Origin: Phalacrocorax aristotelis
Lineage: Eukaryota > Chordata > Aves > Suliformes > Phalacrocoracidae
Reading direction: 5' to 3'
DNA: 64,000 nt
Assembly (NCBI RefSeq): GCF_949628215.1
Contig: NC_134279.1
Span: forward strand, 12,258,041 to 12,322,040
Shown: positions 11,491-24,670 of the stretch, piece after piece
Position numbering within the stretch: position 1 is the first letter of the stretch
Layout: each line of letters opens with the position of its first letter
Position numbers and translations under genes: made by a program
The notes under the pieces: model-generated
The model's input: only the letters and a program-made list of their open reading frames with translations
Told to the model about the DNA's origin: nothing
Databases searched by the model: none

Positions 11491-14324
11491 TATGGCAAAT
11501 TATCATACACGGCTGTTCTGTGTTTTGCCTGTGACGAAATAAATGAACAAGTGATACCCGTAATATAAATTTTAACTACGTTGTTGTGAAAGCAAGGAAG
11601 ACAGTTGTTACTGGTTTCTTTGACCGTTTTGTTTGTACTGAAGACAGTGCCTTAGGATGTGATTAGATTTCCATTCCGCTCCAGTTTTATGAATTAAACA
11701 AAGCAGAGCAGAAACAAAACAAACATAAAACCTTGATAGACTGATAAAGGAAGTGTGTAGAACTGTAAATCACTCAGGACAGGATGGTAACTCTTTAAAC
11801 TTCCTATGCACAATCTATTATATTTACATTTAAAGTGATTTTTTTAAACTCCCCACTTCTTTTCTGTAATCCACATTTATCACAATGTACAATAAAAGCA
11901 ATCATGCTTTATTTCATAGTGTTTGTTAGAAACATACTAATTTATATTGAAAGCAGAAATTCTATTCCATCTAGAATAGCTGCTTATTTATTAATTCTGT
12001 ATCACTAGGCAGACACCTCAAACAACTCTGTTCTTCAATTGGAAGTGAATCAATTTTTTTACAACATGTTAGCAGGCAGGAAGGTTTCTATGATGGAGCA
12101 TTTGCTGGTTAGGAAGGCAGATCTACTGCTACTGTAGCTAGAAAACTGTTTTAAATTCACCTTTTACAGTACCTTCAATATATAAACCAATCAATGAATA
12201 ATAAGTCATAATACCTTATATATATATTTTGATATTTCCTACTACAGCATGTCCATTAACCATAATAAAAATCTTTGTGACTGTCGTATCATTTAACTAT
12301 ACATGCAATAAGAAATCATGTAAGCTGGGCTGTGTTTTTCATAATAGAGGTGTAACTGCTAGCAATGTCTTTGGAACTTAGTTTTTTCAGATTATCATGA
12401 TAATGTACTTCAGTTTCATTGTTTTGGTTGTTACTATGATTTTAAACAACTTGAATTCTAAAAATGTTGAAAGTGTTTTAAAAATCTTTTTCCTTGCAGT
12501 TTATCTTGTATCTCTGGTGATGTACTAATTCTCTATCAATAGTGAAAGTTGTAATTAGCCTGTTATTGCACGGCTGTTCTGAAAATAAGCTCAAGTAATT
12601 TTTTAAAGATAGAAACACCCAACAACTTTTGCTAAGTGCATATCATCCTTACTGATTATTCGAAAAATATTAATCTTAATTTTCATTGGGCGAAAAATGT
12701 TTTTATGCAGGAATTTATCTACCACCATATGAAATCTGGTATTTTTAAGTGGTAGGCTTGCTTTCAGATCCAGTGAGTGTAAAATCTGAGCATTTACTGA
12801 GGCTTTATGTTTGAACCAGTGTAAAACAAAATGCTGAGCTGAAGAAGATTGATTTTCCTCTGGTTTTTGTGCCAAGCTGTGGAAAACCTTGATACCTTAT
12901 TCTTTAAACAGAAAATAATAAATCAGTCACACAAAATTTACAGATGAGTCCGGGTTTACTCATAAAAGTTCACAATATAACTTTACTGGATAGTAAAAAT
13001 CATGGACCCGATAGAGATATCCATTTTATGACGTGATAATTCCTTCTCTCCCTCCCAAACGATCGTGTCATGTGCTACCAGCAATAAATCTTCTCTCATC
13101 CTTTACTGTAAGAGAAAACTATCTTATCACCTTTTCCCATTATTATATTTCCTCTGTTCCAATAGTCCTAACCACCTTTTACCTTAGGTATTTCCCAATT
13201 AACGTACCTATTTAATCTCAGAGCTAGTCTTCTCTGCTTGCATTACCTTTGAAAATTGGTTTGGGTTTTTTTTCAGACCAGAAAAAGAATGCGTATTGCT
13301 GAAAGACTGACTATATGAGTTTGTCTAATATAGCATATTGTCTTTTTGAGGCACTAGCATGCCTGTAACAACCCTGTTAATAATAACATTACATTCTTAC
13401 CTAGTATTTCAGTACTGCAAAAATTTCAGAGTGAAGAAATGTTTTGTTTAGTTCAGGGTTTCCTAGCGGAAACAAGTTAGGTAATTGATAAATAATTCAC
13501 TGATAGTGTGGAAATTATTGCATATCCTGAGATTAATGGGGAGAATAAGAGCCTATTGTTGAAAAGATGATCTAAAATGGGGTCCAGCCTCTGGACACTG
13601 TTCCCTGTAAACTGATTTGATACTACTTCCAATTCTCATGTTCATTTTTGGCTATTAAATTACATTCCTCTAAAAATTTTACTTACCCAGGTAAGGTGTT
13701 TTATATTACAGACATTATATTCAGTTATAGGATCATGTTAGAGCAAGTAGAAGAATAAGCTTTTTATTTAACTGTGAGCATGAGAAAGTGTTTCTTGATA
13801 CATTACCTCTCTTACAATGGGGTCTCTACAATGAAAATTAGGATCATGTCTCACTTCAGATTAATTTCAAGCTTAGAAGCACAGCTAAGTTTAGTCATAT
13901 ATTACATCTAAAAATATGTAAGAAAATAGTAAGGTTCTACAAGTTCCTAGAAACCTGTGAGAAGGCTGTGATGTGGTACTGCCTGCGCAGGTAAGCACGC
14001 TGTGGTTGTTACAATCAACTTTCAAAACCTGTTTGGCAAAGTTTGTCCTCAAATGGTCTTTAAAAAAACCCTCTAAACTTTCAAAGAACTAAGGATAAAG
14101 ATGGTTACTCTGATGATTGCATGCAACTGGGTGTTACAAGAAAAGAAGTTTGTAGAAAATGATGAGTTGTCGTGGCAGGGGTTGCTACTGGAGGCACACA
14201 GTAACGTGGTCTGAGAGCTGAGCTGTACAACATATGTGGAGAGGGAGTTACCAGCAAAGCTACAGATGAGGCTCTGCAGATTGTACTTAAGATTCTAAAC
14301 ACAAGATGTTTTATTGTGAAGAGT
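11491..14324. other. Unique non-coding stretch
   Basis: AT-rich DNA with no recognised gene or repeat. A 90-codon open frame on the minus strand (12603-12875) has no identifiable domain. Its right-hand end (about 14090-14324) may already be very degraded CR1, because it runs without a break into the element that follows, but I cannot align it with confidence. Confidence 0.5.
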
Positions 14325-15225
14325 CCCATTACTGAGTGATAGGGCAATAAAATGGCAGATGAAATTCAAAATTGATACATGCAAAGTAATATTCTTGTGG
14401 AAAAGTAGTTTTAAGTTTAGAAAGAGTGGTGAGCTCTAAATTATCTGTTCCTATCAAAGATGAAATGGCAGTATGTTTGACAGCTGTGTGGAAGCATCAG
14501 CTCAGAAGCAAACAGAATTTTAAGAATGTTAGTTGAGGAATAAATACAGAAACAGAAACCACCCAATAGTTCCCATGAGATAATAACGCTTGAATATTGG
14601 GCATCTCTCCAGAGCCTATATTTTGAAGAATGAAAATTAAAAGTGTATAGAAAGAATTATAAGGGTTATCAAAGTGCAGAGCTGCTTTCACACAAGGAGA
14701 GCCTATTTGGACTAAGACTTTTCACCCTGGGGGGGGGGGGGGGGGAAGTCAATCAAGGTACGTAGGGTGCGATACATGTTTCTAAAACATGACTGTTTAA
14801 AAAATAGTGACAGTGAAGTGATCACAATCCAAGTACTAAGCACATCAAATGAAACAACAGATTTAAAGCAAACAACAGGCTTATAAAACAACAATTTGTT
14901 TAAAGAGAGTGAAGTATTTCTTCACACCAGATTGGCATTTACTTAAACAATATGTTTTGACTGCAAAAACTTTACAGGGGTTCAAAAAAACCCTGAACAA
15001 ATCCACAGAAGAAGGCATTATCACCATCATTATCACATAGAAAAGAGGTGCTACCACACAGGTTTTGGAAAGCTGGGCAGGTTTTCTGAAATAAGTGTTA
15101 TGGTTGGTTTTCTTTCTTTTTTCACACCCTCTTTAGGCATCGATTCTGGCCAGTCAGAGGTAGGACACAAGGCCACATGGACCTTTGTTCTAAACCTGTT
15201 TTATTGTTTGCACCTGATGAAATGC
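14325..15225 (+). mobile_element. Ancient, degraded CR1 LINE (reptile-like lineage)
   Basis: The sequence follows the old amniote CR1 type, not the avian-specific subfamilies seen elsewhere here. Landmarks in plus order are GGGCAATAAAATGGCAGATG with AAATTC at 14342-14367, ATGCAAAGTAATATTCTTGT at 14379-14398, TCAGCTCAGAAGCAAACAGA near 14497-14516, GGACTAAGACTTTTCACCCT near 14709-14728, GAAGTATTTCTTCACACCAG near 14911-14930, AAAACTTTACAGGGGTTCAA at 14966-14985, and CACATGGACCTTTGTTCTAA near 15174-15193, which is the known CR1 3' block (GATGGACCTTTGGTCTGACC). The order and spacing fit about 900 bp of ORF2 3' part plus 3' UTR. Every frame is broken by stops and indels, so it is long dead. Boundaries are approximate. 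The 17-G run inside it is a later addition. Confidence 0.7.
14729..14745. repeat. 17-G homopolymer
   Basis: An uninterrupted run of 17 G follows TTCACCCT inside the ancient CR1. Runs this long are rare, hard to sequence and likely to vary in length. The exact count may be a consensus artefact. Confidence 0.8.
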
Positions 15226-18200
15226 AAATAAATATTTCTTTGCCATTGTACTTTGAAAGCCTCTCACAAAAAATAAAGATAAATGGCAATCCTCGACAAC
15301 AAATATGAAAAATGGCTAAGAAAATATGTGAAAATATTTGGTAATTTCCTGGTAAATATATCATACAAATCATAATGTTTCTCAGTTTCTAAACTTCCTC
15401 AAAGTATTTCTCTGTGTTCTGCCCCCCCCCCCCTTTTTTTTAAGGATTTAAAGTAGTCTATATCATGTTTCTGAATATAAATATATTTTGCTATTCATGT
15501 TGTTTGAAGTAAGCTTGGCTTATGAGCCTTCAGCATTAACTTCCAGAACAAAGGCGTATATAGGTAATTAGAAGAGAGAATGCTGTCATCCCTGATACCT
15601 CTGACTTTCCACGTGCAGTTTGTTCCATCTTCCTACCACAACTGTCCATAATATGATTTCAGAGGGGACACAAAACCGAAAGCCGTTTTCCGCTGATAAA
15701 AATGAGCAATGCTACTTTCAGGATGGGAAACCGGGTAACTGGAGAACAGATCTGAAATAGTTTCATTGGCTATCTCTTACCCAATTTTGGCAGATGACTG
15801 ATTTTTTTCTTGTTCTATTTCACTTTAACTTCCTCTGACGTTTTGTTTTTTTTTTTTCTAAAGATTACTGACTTGTGTCTTAATACTCCATTATACTGTA
15901 GTCTCAGGAGTCAAAGGAGTCAATGACTGCTGGAGGTGTCCAGAGCTGCTTCAAAGTTACTCAGAAAGTGGCAAGATTAAATCTGCAGGGAGAAATAAAG
16001 ACCATTTTTGCCATAAGACATTTGCTAAGCCTTCTCTACTTTAGTACATAATTCATTTTATTATCTTACACGTTGAAATTTGTGGACTATGAATTTCTGA
16101 ATCTTGCATGACAGAATAAGTTCTTGTTCAATACTCAAATCTTGTTCAGACACGTTTCTTTGAACCGAGCAGCTGAATTAGGACTTAAACATCTTTTTCA
16201 TTAGGTGAAAATGTCACTTCTCAGTTCTTAGATAGGAAGTACATTTGGTAGCAAATGTTAATAGGCAGGAAGAAGCTCTTGGCTTTTGTAGTTACACTGC
16301 ATTTCTTCATATCCAAATGTTACGGAGTTAGAGATGTTGCCTGCCAAAACTCCTGGAGTTAGTGTTCTTCAGTTGTCCTTTACTTCGATTGACATATGTT
16401 GCAAAGTCTATAAATAAATAATTGAGGTGCTTTGCAAGGTTCATTTACTGTTAAGACCAATATATGCCTTGCCAGAAAGTTTGAGTAGTAGGTTGCTTTC
16501 ACTCTAAGTTATTCTGAGCTATTTAAATATATTGATAGGAACTTTCTCTCCACTGCTGTCCTCAAGCATACTGCTTCTGTTCTGCATCTCAAAGAACAAT
16601 AAACGATGGAAAGGGTGTCTTTTGTGCAAAGTACTTAAACTGTTCTTGATGCATTATTTATATAGGCTAATATTTCTAAATCAAAATATTGAAGCATTTA
16701 GTGGCGCACTCTAAAATTTTTATCAACTGTTACCTTTGCTTAATGTTTTTAGCGTAAGACAGTTATGAACACAGGGATTGCTGATGAGGCAAAATTTGAG
16801 GTGCTTATTCTTTTAAGATGCATGAATTGCTTACAAACCATATTTTTGATTATGCTACTAAGGGTCACACATAGAAAGTTGTAAACGTGATTTACACAGA
16901 AATGAGCAATCATGTTGATTCACTCATTTAAAACTTGTTCAGCAAAAGACAGTTTTCAGCAGGAAGATGAAAAAGGGAAATTATATACAATGAGGCTTAT
17001 TACCATCAGCTTCTTAACCCTTTCAGTGCAATAACTAATGGAAGTGCACTCTTAGTGAATTTTATTATCTAGGTTTTCTGGTAGAATGAATCCAAATGAT
17101 TAGTCAAGGAGGTCAGTCTTTTTGGTTGACAGGAGCTGGAACCTGTCTCATCATCTCCTATTATTAGTGGTTTCTGTGTCACCTTTTGCCATTGATTGTC
17201 AGATCTTTTTACAGTGTAGAAGCCTACATAGCACTTAATAGATCTACAGGTGTAAGAAGAATATAGAAAGATATATTCAATGTATTGGTTTTACTTTTTA
17301 TTTCAGTATTTTATTTTTAATCTTTCGAGGACACAGTGAGCAGTGCCACACAGACATAAGCTACACGTATAAAATAACTCTCATTTTCTCATAATTTTTT
17401 TTCACAGGAGCTACACGTTTTTCATTGGTTCGTAAAACAGTTTGCAGCAGTATATCTATACCCTATCTATTACTGAAGCAATAGCTGAAATTGGTTTTGG
17501 ATTAGGGTTTATTTGAGGCATTGAAGGATACATGTTTGATTAAGGGGAAATGGTGTGAAAGAGCACTTTGTTGGCATCTGTTGACTTCACTTGGTTTATA
17601 CCTGCTTACCAGCTGAATGCTGTAGGACATGGTGCAGGGTTTCCTCTGTCTCCCTTCACCTCTCTTTATATACACATAGCCAGTTATGCTGGCTGATGCA
17701 GTGAAGTAGGAGGAGAGCAAAAATGTGACTCCATCCACTCCTCAACCATTATCTCTTTGCCTGGAGGAGGCAGGGAATAGAAAAGGCTCTGAAAACCCCA
17801 CAATAATAAGTGTGTATTTTGGGGCAACTGTGAAAACAAGATACAGTTCTCCCTTCTCTTGATGTTGTAATCCCGTCAGCTTTCGTTCGCTCTTTTAGAG
17901 TTGTAGCTCTATGTAGATATATGCCAAAATGTATTTAAATAAGCCATTCATTTCCTGTCTTTTAGAACTTCTTTCCAGGTACAATTCTTACTATCTTTTT
18001 ATATTGTAAAATTTACACTTTAAATGAGGCTGCTAAGAGAAATGCTACAGTGTCTCATAGATGAAGAAAGAATTATTCATAGGAATAAATTCATTTCTCA
18101 GCTACTAAAGCTGAATAGCCCCTATCTGTGTGTTCTGTCATTGTTTAAATACTGTTCCTTTCAGATGAACTACTTGATTGCAAGTGGTTCAGAATGTGCC

Positions 18201-18366
18201 AAAGTTGTTAAAATACATTTTCACTTGAGTATGAACTTTCCAAGAATAATCACTTTTGAAGAAAGAAAACAAGAGAAATGGAAGCCACAAGAGAGTGAAA
18301 AATGACAGTAAATATATCTATCCCATCATTTCTTCATTTATGCCTTCAGTTAGTCAGCTTTATTTA
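15226..18366. other. Unique non-coding stretch
   Basis: No gene or mobile element is recognised. A 12-C plus 8-T run lies at 15422-15441, with poly-T at 15846-15858. Otherwise this is AT-rich unique DNA with only short featureless frames, one of them 93 codons at 18024-18305 (+) without a recognisable domain. Confidence 0.55.
15422..15441. repeat. C12 T8 homopolymer pair
   Basis: Twelve C followed by eight T. This is a pure pyrimidine tract and a simple-repeat mutation hotspot. Confidence 0.8.
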
Positions 18367-18425
18367 TAACATCTGCTGGTTTGTTAAGTGCACGATGTTG
18401 TCCTGTAACGTAGCATGTTGAGTGA
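18367..18425. repeat. 59-bp direct duplication, copy 1
   Basis: This 59-bp segment begins TAACATCTGCTGGTTTGTTA and ends AGCATGTTGAGTGA. It recurs at 18488-18546 with a single mismatch (CG here, CT there, at the TAAC-TAGC position). The copies lie 121 bp apart start to start, and the 62 bp between them are not related to the sequence on the far side of either copy. The event is therefore not a simple tandem duplication of a 121-bp unit. It is not a known repeat family to me. Confidence 0.9.
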
Positions 18426-18487
18426 TATCTTTGCCAGTATTTTAAGACTGTAAGCTACTCCTGTAGAGTACAAAAATACTCTTTTCC

Positions 18488-18546
18488 TAACATCTGCTGG
18501 TTTGTTAAGTGCACGATGTTGTCCTGTAACTTAGCATGTTGAGTGA
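18488..18546. repeat. 59-bp direct duplication, copy 2
   Basis: This copy is 98% identical to 18367-18425 (58 of 59). A 65-codon minus-strand open frame spans it, but the matching segment in copy 1 is not open in a corresponding larger frame, so a coding reason for the duplication is unlikely. The near identity implies a recent event. Confidence 0.9.
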
Positions 18547-21500
18547 GTTTATCAGTAAACTCTGAACCATCGTTGTTAACATTCTCCATGAACAAAAGAG
18601 CAGCCTTGATAAGTGTCTGTCTCCTCTGAATTTGCACACTAGTGTTCTTCAAACTGAAAACTCATTTGACTAGGCTGCGTGTTCCTGATAAACACAGCAA
18701 GTTCTAACAATGTAATATGTCACGAGTAAATATTCTGTAGCTGGAAACAAACAAATGAACAAACAGAAACCACCCAAGCAACTCTCCCCACCACCTCCCC
18801 TCCTTCACCCAAAAGCTTATCTATGACAGGAACAAATGCTTTGAAAAAGGCGAGTCAATAAGTCCTCCAGCTCTCTCCTCAGAAGTAAGAAATAAGTACA
18901 AAATGATAAATCCAGATGTTTGGTGATGGACTAAAGATTATTTTATATTAGTATAAATATCAAGGTTAGTATAAAAATCAGAAGTTTTTTGTGATTCTGT
19001 TGTACTACTGTGGGGTTGTCTGCTCCTGTTGACACGTCTAAATACGGTGAAGAAAAGAACACCATGTGCTCACCAGGAAGGCATAGTGAAACTTATAATT
19101 CCTCTTCGTCCTTCATACACTCAGCCTGCTGACCTGGGAAGTCTTTAATGAATATTACAAATTACTCTGCCTTCTCCCCAGAGCAGATACATTATCTCAT
19201 GGTGCTTCCCAGTGTTTCTACTTGGGCGCTCTAATTCCGTATTGCTCTTTCTTTGGGTTTTGACCCCAAGACAAAGGCACTACATTAAATCTATGTTCAG
19301 CATCAAGAATCCTTTACATTTTGACAGAAGTTACATCTTTATTAGTGACATAAACATGAAACCATAACGATTAGTACCTAGTCTATCACTTTATTATCTG
19401 CTCAAAGCATGGAGTTGCATTTGATGCTGTTATTAGAGCTTTGTGTAATACAGTATAAGGAGAAGATGTATAATCAAGTGTTAGCCAAAGTTTGTACTCT
19501 ACTAAACAGATAAACTGGCTGGTGAAATTTTGGAAATACTAGAAAATTTAAAGTAATTGTTCTCCTTCCATTAAAAAAATACATCAATTTAGCTCTATCT
19601 TGCATAAGGTCTTCACTTTAAAGAAGAAAAAAAAAACCCTCTTAACACTTTTGGGTTTTTTTCCTACTATATATGTGACTAAACATGAAAACAAAGTGAT
19701 TGATAAAAACCTAGTTGTTATTTAACACTTATAAAAAGCTCTGAACACCTGTATTAATCTCTGCAGGTGCTTAGTCATTATTCTGAGGTAAGCTATGATG
19801 AAATGAAAGTGAGCGAGTATTCAGTCTGATCTGCCCGTGCAGATCCAAGAAATACTATTACCAATCCCCATTCATGGTAAGAAGAAAGGGAAAAAAGCTG
19901 ATTTAGGACTCTCAGGTCTGATATACAGGGAAAAAAAATTATTGAATACAATAGATTAGGGTTTTTATACCAGATACTTTATTGCAGAAGGGTGTAAATA
20001 AGTTAATAAATATGCCATTTTGTCAGAAATACTGATTACAAATAAGCAAAAAGTAGATGTCAGAGACACCCCTAAGAGTTATTCCATGTCGGTTACTGTA
20101 GAGGAGCACAATGAAATGATTTCATACACATACCTCCTATGAACTCCCATGTGCAAACAGATTTTCTCACATGATAAGAAAGTCGTCTTCATTCCACGGA
20201 CCTGAGGGGGGACGAGGAAGGTCCCTTAAAAGCCCCGAAGAGTTCTCATACATCAAAGCTGTTCATTTTACAGCTCAGTTTTGTAGATAATTTAATGCTT
20301 TGGAAATCACACAGAAGTTTTGACTGATGATGTGCATTAAACTACGTTTTAAGTGCCAACAGAAGATGCGGCAACATCATTACCTTGAATTAAAGAGCAA
20401 GAAGAGCATTCTACTGAGAGCGTTATGGTACCTATAGGAAGGAAATAATTCATGAGTGTTCTTCATGAAATTAGCTTTTTACCTCAGTTCTAGAATAAAT
20501 GATAAAATTGTCTACAGATTCTGTCCTAAATCAGTAGAAACCTGCCCCTCCTAAATCTCAATAACTGTCATGGGTAATCTTCAACAGCTGGGTGCCATTA
20601 GAGTTTTTACTAATGGTTATAATGTAGAGTCCTCTAACCCAGAGCTTATTGCTACTTATCTAACAGGGGCTTGAAATGAGGTGACATAGTAATGAGTTGA
20701 TACAAATTACTTTTATAACTTTCACACGGCTTCTAGGCAGAGGCAACCAATCTAAGAAAAGCTATTGTCTGCTTTTTTGAGATAATCATAATGTGTTCCA
20801 TTTGATTGAATACAGCTGTTTGTTAAAATATTAGAAGAAAATGTGACAGTGGTTTCCATTCTCTACCTCCCCTTACTTGCTCTGGTTAGACAAAATGACT
20901 TACCTAGCTTTACCAAAATAATGATACTTATTTTGCTGATGACAGCAAAACAGACGTCTGGATGGTGCATGAGCATTTGCTGTTATAACAGCCTAACTAT
21001 TAGAATAATTTGCAGCTCTGTGTGTTACCTAATGCCAATTGGTGTGACTTTACTTAGGGCACATCAGTTCATAATTAAAGAGTATACCTGCAGACATTTT
21101 ATACTTTCTCACACAGCAAAGTACTGTCATAAGCACAGTGAAGACTATGCGCTTGATTCCTCCCTCATTTAAATTGGTGGGAAGGAAGATTGGAATGGTG
21201 CAGTTGGATTATCTGAAAGCAGATGCTGTACACGACAAGCCCTTTAGACTGTCATCTTTGCAGAAAGAATTTGACAGGCAAGCAAGTTTTACATATGCAA
21301 GGAGTCGCTGTAAAAGAAGCACAAGATACTCTTTCAGTTTTGCGGACTTGTAAAATTTACTATTTGTGCTAGACTGAGTGAATATTTATTCAGTATATTT
21401 AGCTGCTTTCTCTTCTTACGAACAGACTATAGCTTCCCACTGAATTATTATTTGATGATTCTTTTTCTCTGAATGTTTTTTTTTTAAACTTATATGAGTT

Positions 21501-24231
21501 GATCTCAAGAATGTTTCTTCTGCTATTTGATACTTTTCCGTCAGTGTGAAGTATCAGATCAGATAAAACATGAGAAGAGACTGTGTTGAATACGGGACTG
21601 ACTGCACGTGTAAGCACTTCCAGTGTGGATCTTATCACCATCAGGTAATAATTTAACATCTATGAAGAATTGTTCTTGTATAGAATCGTAATGATGCGAT
21701 CTTTTTACTGTTACTGTACGGGGCCATAGAGCGCCCTGTGGATGAGCAGTAACATCTATGTAAGAATGTATCACTGAGAGGTAGTTGGAACCTTAAATGA
21801 TTGAAAACTTCTAAAAACACAGAAAGGACTCTTATTTGTTTGCTTCTTTCATAATATAAGTATCTCTATTTTAGATATTCATCTCCATATTAAACTACCC
21901 TGTTATGAATTACAGACCGACCCATTAACAAATTAATTGCTAAATTGGAAGAAGCAGCACACAAACTAAGAGGGGCTGCAGTTTGTAATGTGTGTGATCA
22001 GTGTTTAAAGAATTAGCTCAGACAAGTTTTATCCACACCATATGGACTTTCATGGGGCTCTGAAGGATACTGGATCACGTTGGTGATTGTTCACTTCAGG
22101 TTAATTTCCCAATTTCATGTGCCTGTGTCTGGCATCCAACCAGACAACATGAGGGTAAGCACATATAGGATAGCAGTGGATTGGATCCCTCTTCACAGAG
22201 CACATGGAGCAACACAAAGGCTTATACAGCTGCAGTCCTCCACCTGTCATTCTTTCTGGACACATTATAAAAGTGCATTTGCACTTTCTAAGTGTGCCTG
22301 AAGTTGGGAAATGTGATTGGGACGCAGAGCTTTATGGCATGGATGGATAGCGGATTTGGCAGCAGGCCTTGCATTTTGTCAGGATGTCATAAAATTAACA
22401 ATAGAAATGTGTTCTCCAGTGCCCGAGATATACTTTTCTCAGTAATATCAGAGTTGTGGGTGAACACATGCAAATTCTAGATCCTTTTTTACTTCTTATC
22501 AGGTAATATACTCCAACCTTGAATTAATTTCTCAACATGTCTGGATATTCATTCAACACTGCTGTCCTAGCTTTAGCTGTGTTGTTTATTAAATCTGTTT
22601 ATTTACATTTTTAGTCATTTGAATAACCTTTTCCATCCTTATCAGCAAGGTAGTGTTTCAGAGGAGGCAGGTGTCTATCAGCTTCTCTGAACTAATATTC
22701 CTGTTAATAGGATTAACATCTCAGTATGATACTATGGTAACCTACATGGTCAGTATCTATGACATTAAATTACAGATTTGGCTGTTGAAGGTCATTGATT
22801 GCATGTGTAACTTTCTCACCCTCCAGAATGTGGCATCTTCCTGCCTGGTGCAGAAACTACACCCTCTCAATACTTTTCCCACTTTGTTGGGGGGCAGGAA
22901 AGAGGGGTTGTCATATACGAGTTCCAAACTACAAGGTTCCAATACAGTTTGAAATAATTTCTTCTCAATTGAAGTTCAGGAATTGCAATTGTGTTATTCA
23001 AACTCTATGTATAAAAGGAAATTACTAAACCCCTATATATCTATACAGTTTTTCAGCGATCCACATGAGCAGAGGTAACACAAAGTATCATTGCCATTAT
23101 CTGGGAAGCCAATTTTGTGAGAACCCGAATTTATTAGAATTATATTAAGCTTGATTGCTTTTCCTTCAAGAATGGGCTTTCTAATGGAGTCCTATCTGCA
23201 GAGCAATAGACGAGTCAAGACAAAGATAATGTAATTTGGTGCTATTTATATGGAAAAGTGAATTAAACACGAGGGGGTTATGCTATACCCTACTTAAAAT
23301 CTGTGGTGGAAATTCCACTTAATTGGGATGGCTTGACAAATTTCTCAGAAAATTAGGGTTGTCGTATGTATCATCTGTAAGAATGCATTTCAAAGACTTA
23401 AGTTAAAATAAGTCCGACAAGTACCATTTGCTTTACAGTTACGATCAGTTTGTCAGGTGTTGATGAGATTCGCTGCTTAATGCTCAGCAATGAGAGCCTG
23501 AAATGGAAAGAGTTATGTCAAGATTTATACACAAATGGTGAGGGCACTCAAATTTCCTGGTACCAGGCTGGCCATCCTGCTTGGTGCTTCAAGAGAGAGT
23601 CCAGAAGTTCAGGAAATCAGAGCTTAGTTGCCCATTGGCAGGAAAAGTAGGTGGGAACTCGGAAATCCCAGACAATTTGTTCCGTACACAGGCCTCTGGA
23701 ATAAAAAGCTTCTTATGAAATTAGGGGGAGATTAGGACTGAGAAAAATCAATGTGACACATGTGGAAAAGATAAAGGATCTGTTAAAACATCACTGAAAA
23801 CGAAATGTCTTTGCAAAACATTTTTATGTTTCAGAGTATTACAAGTATTAACAAAAAAGCCACAGATTTTTTTTTCTTAAATTCAATATTTGCTTTCCTT
23901 TCAGAAGGAGTATTTTGCTGAGGATTTTTTTCATTTCTAAGGTGCTAATTTAATAGTTGCAGAGTAAGACCCTCTTTTGAAAATGGAATTTCTAGAATCC
24001 CTCATACAAAACCTCCATTCCACTACATAAGGGAGGAGTTTTTTGCTGTTTGGTATCTATTGCTAGTTGTTTGTAAATTTTATTTCTGAAGTGTCTTTCC
24101 TAAGTCTTGACTTGAAATACAATCCTAAATTCTCAGACTATCCAAGATTGGACCTAATTACCTGAGTAAAAGTATATTATGTAGATAGAAGTGGTCCTGA
24201 ATGTGTTATCTGTTGAGTCTGTCGGTTCCTT
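18547..24231. other. Unique non-coding stretch
   Basis: No gene or mobile element is recognised over about 5.7 kb. An A/C-rich, G/T-poor tract occurs near 18742-18815, grading into CCACC/CTCC repeats. Several open frames of 60-109 codons (for example 20843-21172 and 21138-21353 on plus) have no recognisable domain and overlap frames on the other strand. Confidence 0.55.
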
Positions 24232-24670
24232 AGAATCACGGAATCATTTAGGTAGGAAAATACCTTTAAGATCATCAAGTCCGACCATAAACCTAACACT
24301 GCCAAGTCCACCACTAAACCATGTCCTTAAGCACCACATCTACAGCTCTTTTAAATACCTCGAGGGATGGCAATGCAACCACTTCCCTGGGTAGCTTGAC
24401 AACCCTTTTGGGGAAGAAATTTTTCCTAACATCCAGTCTAAACCTCCCGTGGCACAACTTGAGGCCATTTCCTCTCATCCTGTCATTTGTTACTTGGGAA
24501 AAGAGACCAACTCCCACCTCACTGCAGCCTCCTTTGAGGTAGTTGTAAAGAGCGATAAGGTCTCCCCTCAGCCTCCCCTTCTCCAGGCTAAACAACCCAG
24601 TTCCCTCAGCCACTCCTCATAAGACTTGTTCTCCAGACCCTTCACCAGCTTCATTGCTCTTCTTTGGACA
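24232..24670 (-). mobile_element. CR1 LINE, 5'-truncated copy
   Basis: A minus-strand CR1. On the plus strand it opens with TAGAATCACGGAATCATTTA (the inverted 3' end), followed by AAGATCATCAAGTCCGACCA and ACCTAACACTGCCAAGTCCA, the 3' UTR of one of the common avian CR1 subfamilies. It continues into the ORF2 C-terminal part and breaks off after CTTCTTTGGACA. About 440 bp survive. Compared with my recollection of this subfamily, a few bases are missing near GGGTAGCTTGAC at 24390-24401. This subfamily differs from the copy at 9.8 kb, so the two were separate insertions and not a duplication. Confidence 0.93.
24314..24613 (-). pseudogene. CR1 ORF2 C-terminal fragment
   Basis: A 99-codon open frame lies within the CR1 copy. 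It shows the family blocks [20 protein letters not shown] near residues 6-25, [18 protein letters not shown] near residues 37-54, and [18 protein letters not shown] near residues 59-76. These correspond to the C-terminal tail of CR1 ORF2, downstream of the reverse-transcriptase catalytic core. The 5' part of the protein is absent, so this is a dead remnant. The indel near 24395 lies in the part encoding the last third. Confidence 0.85.
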
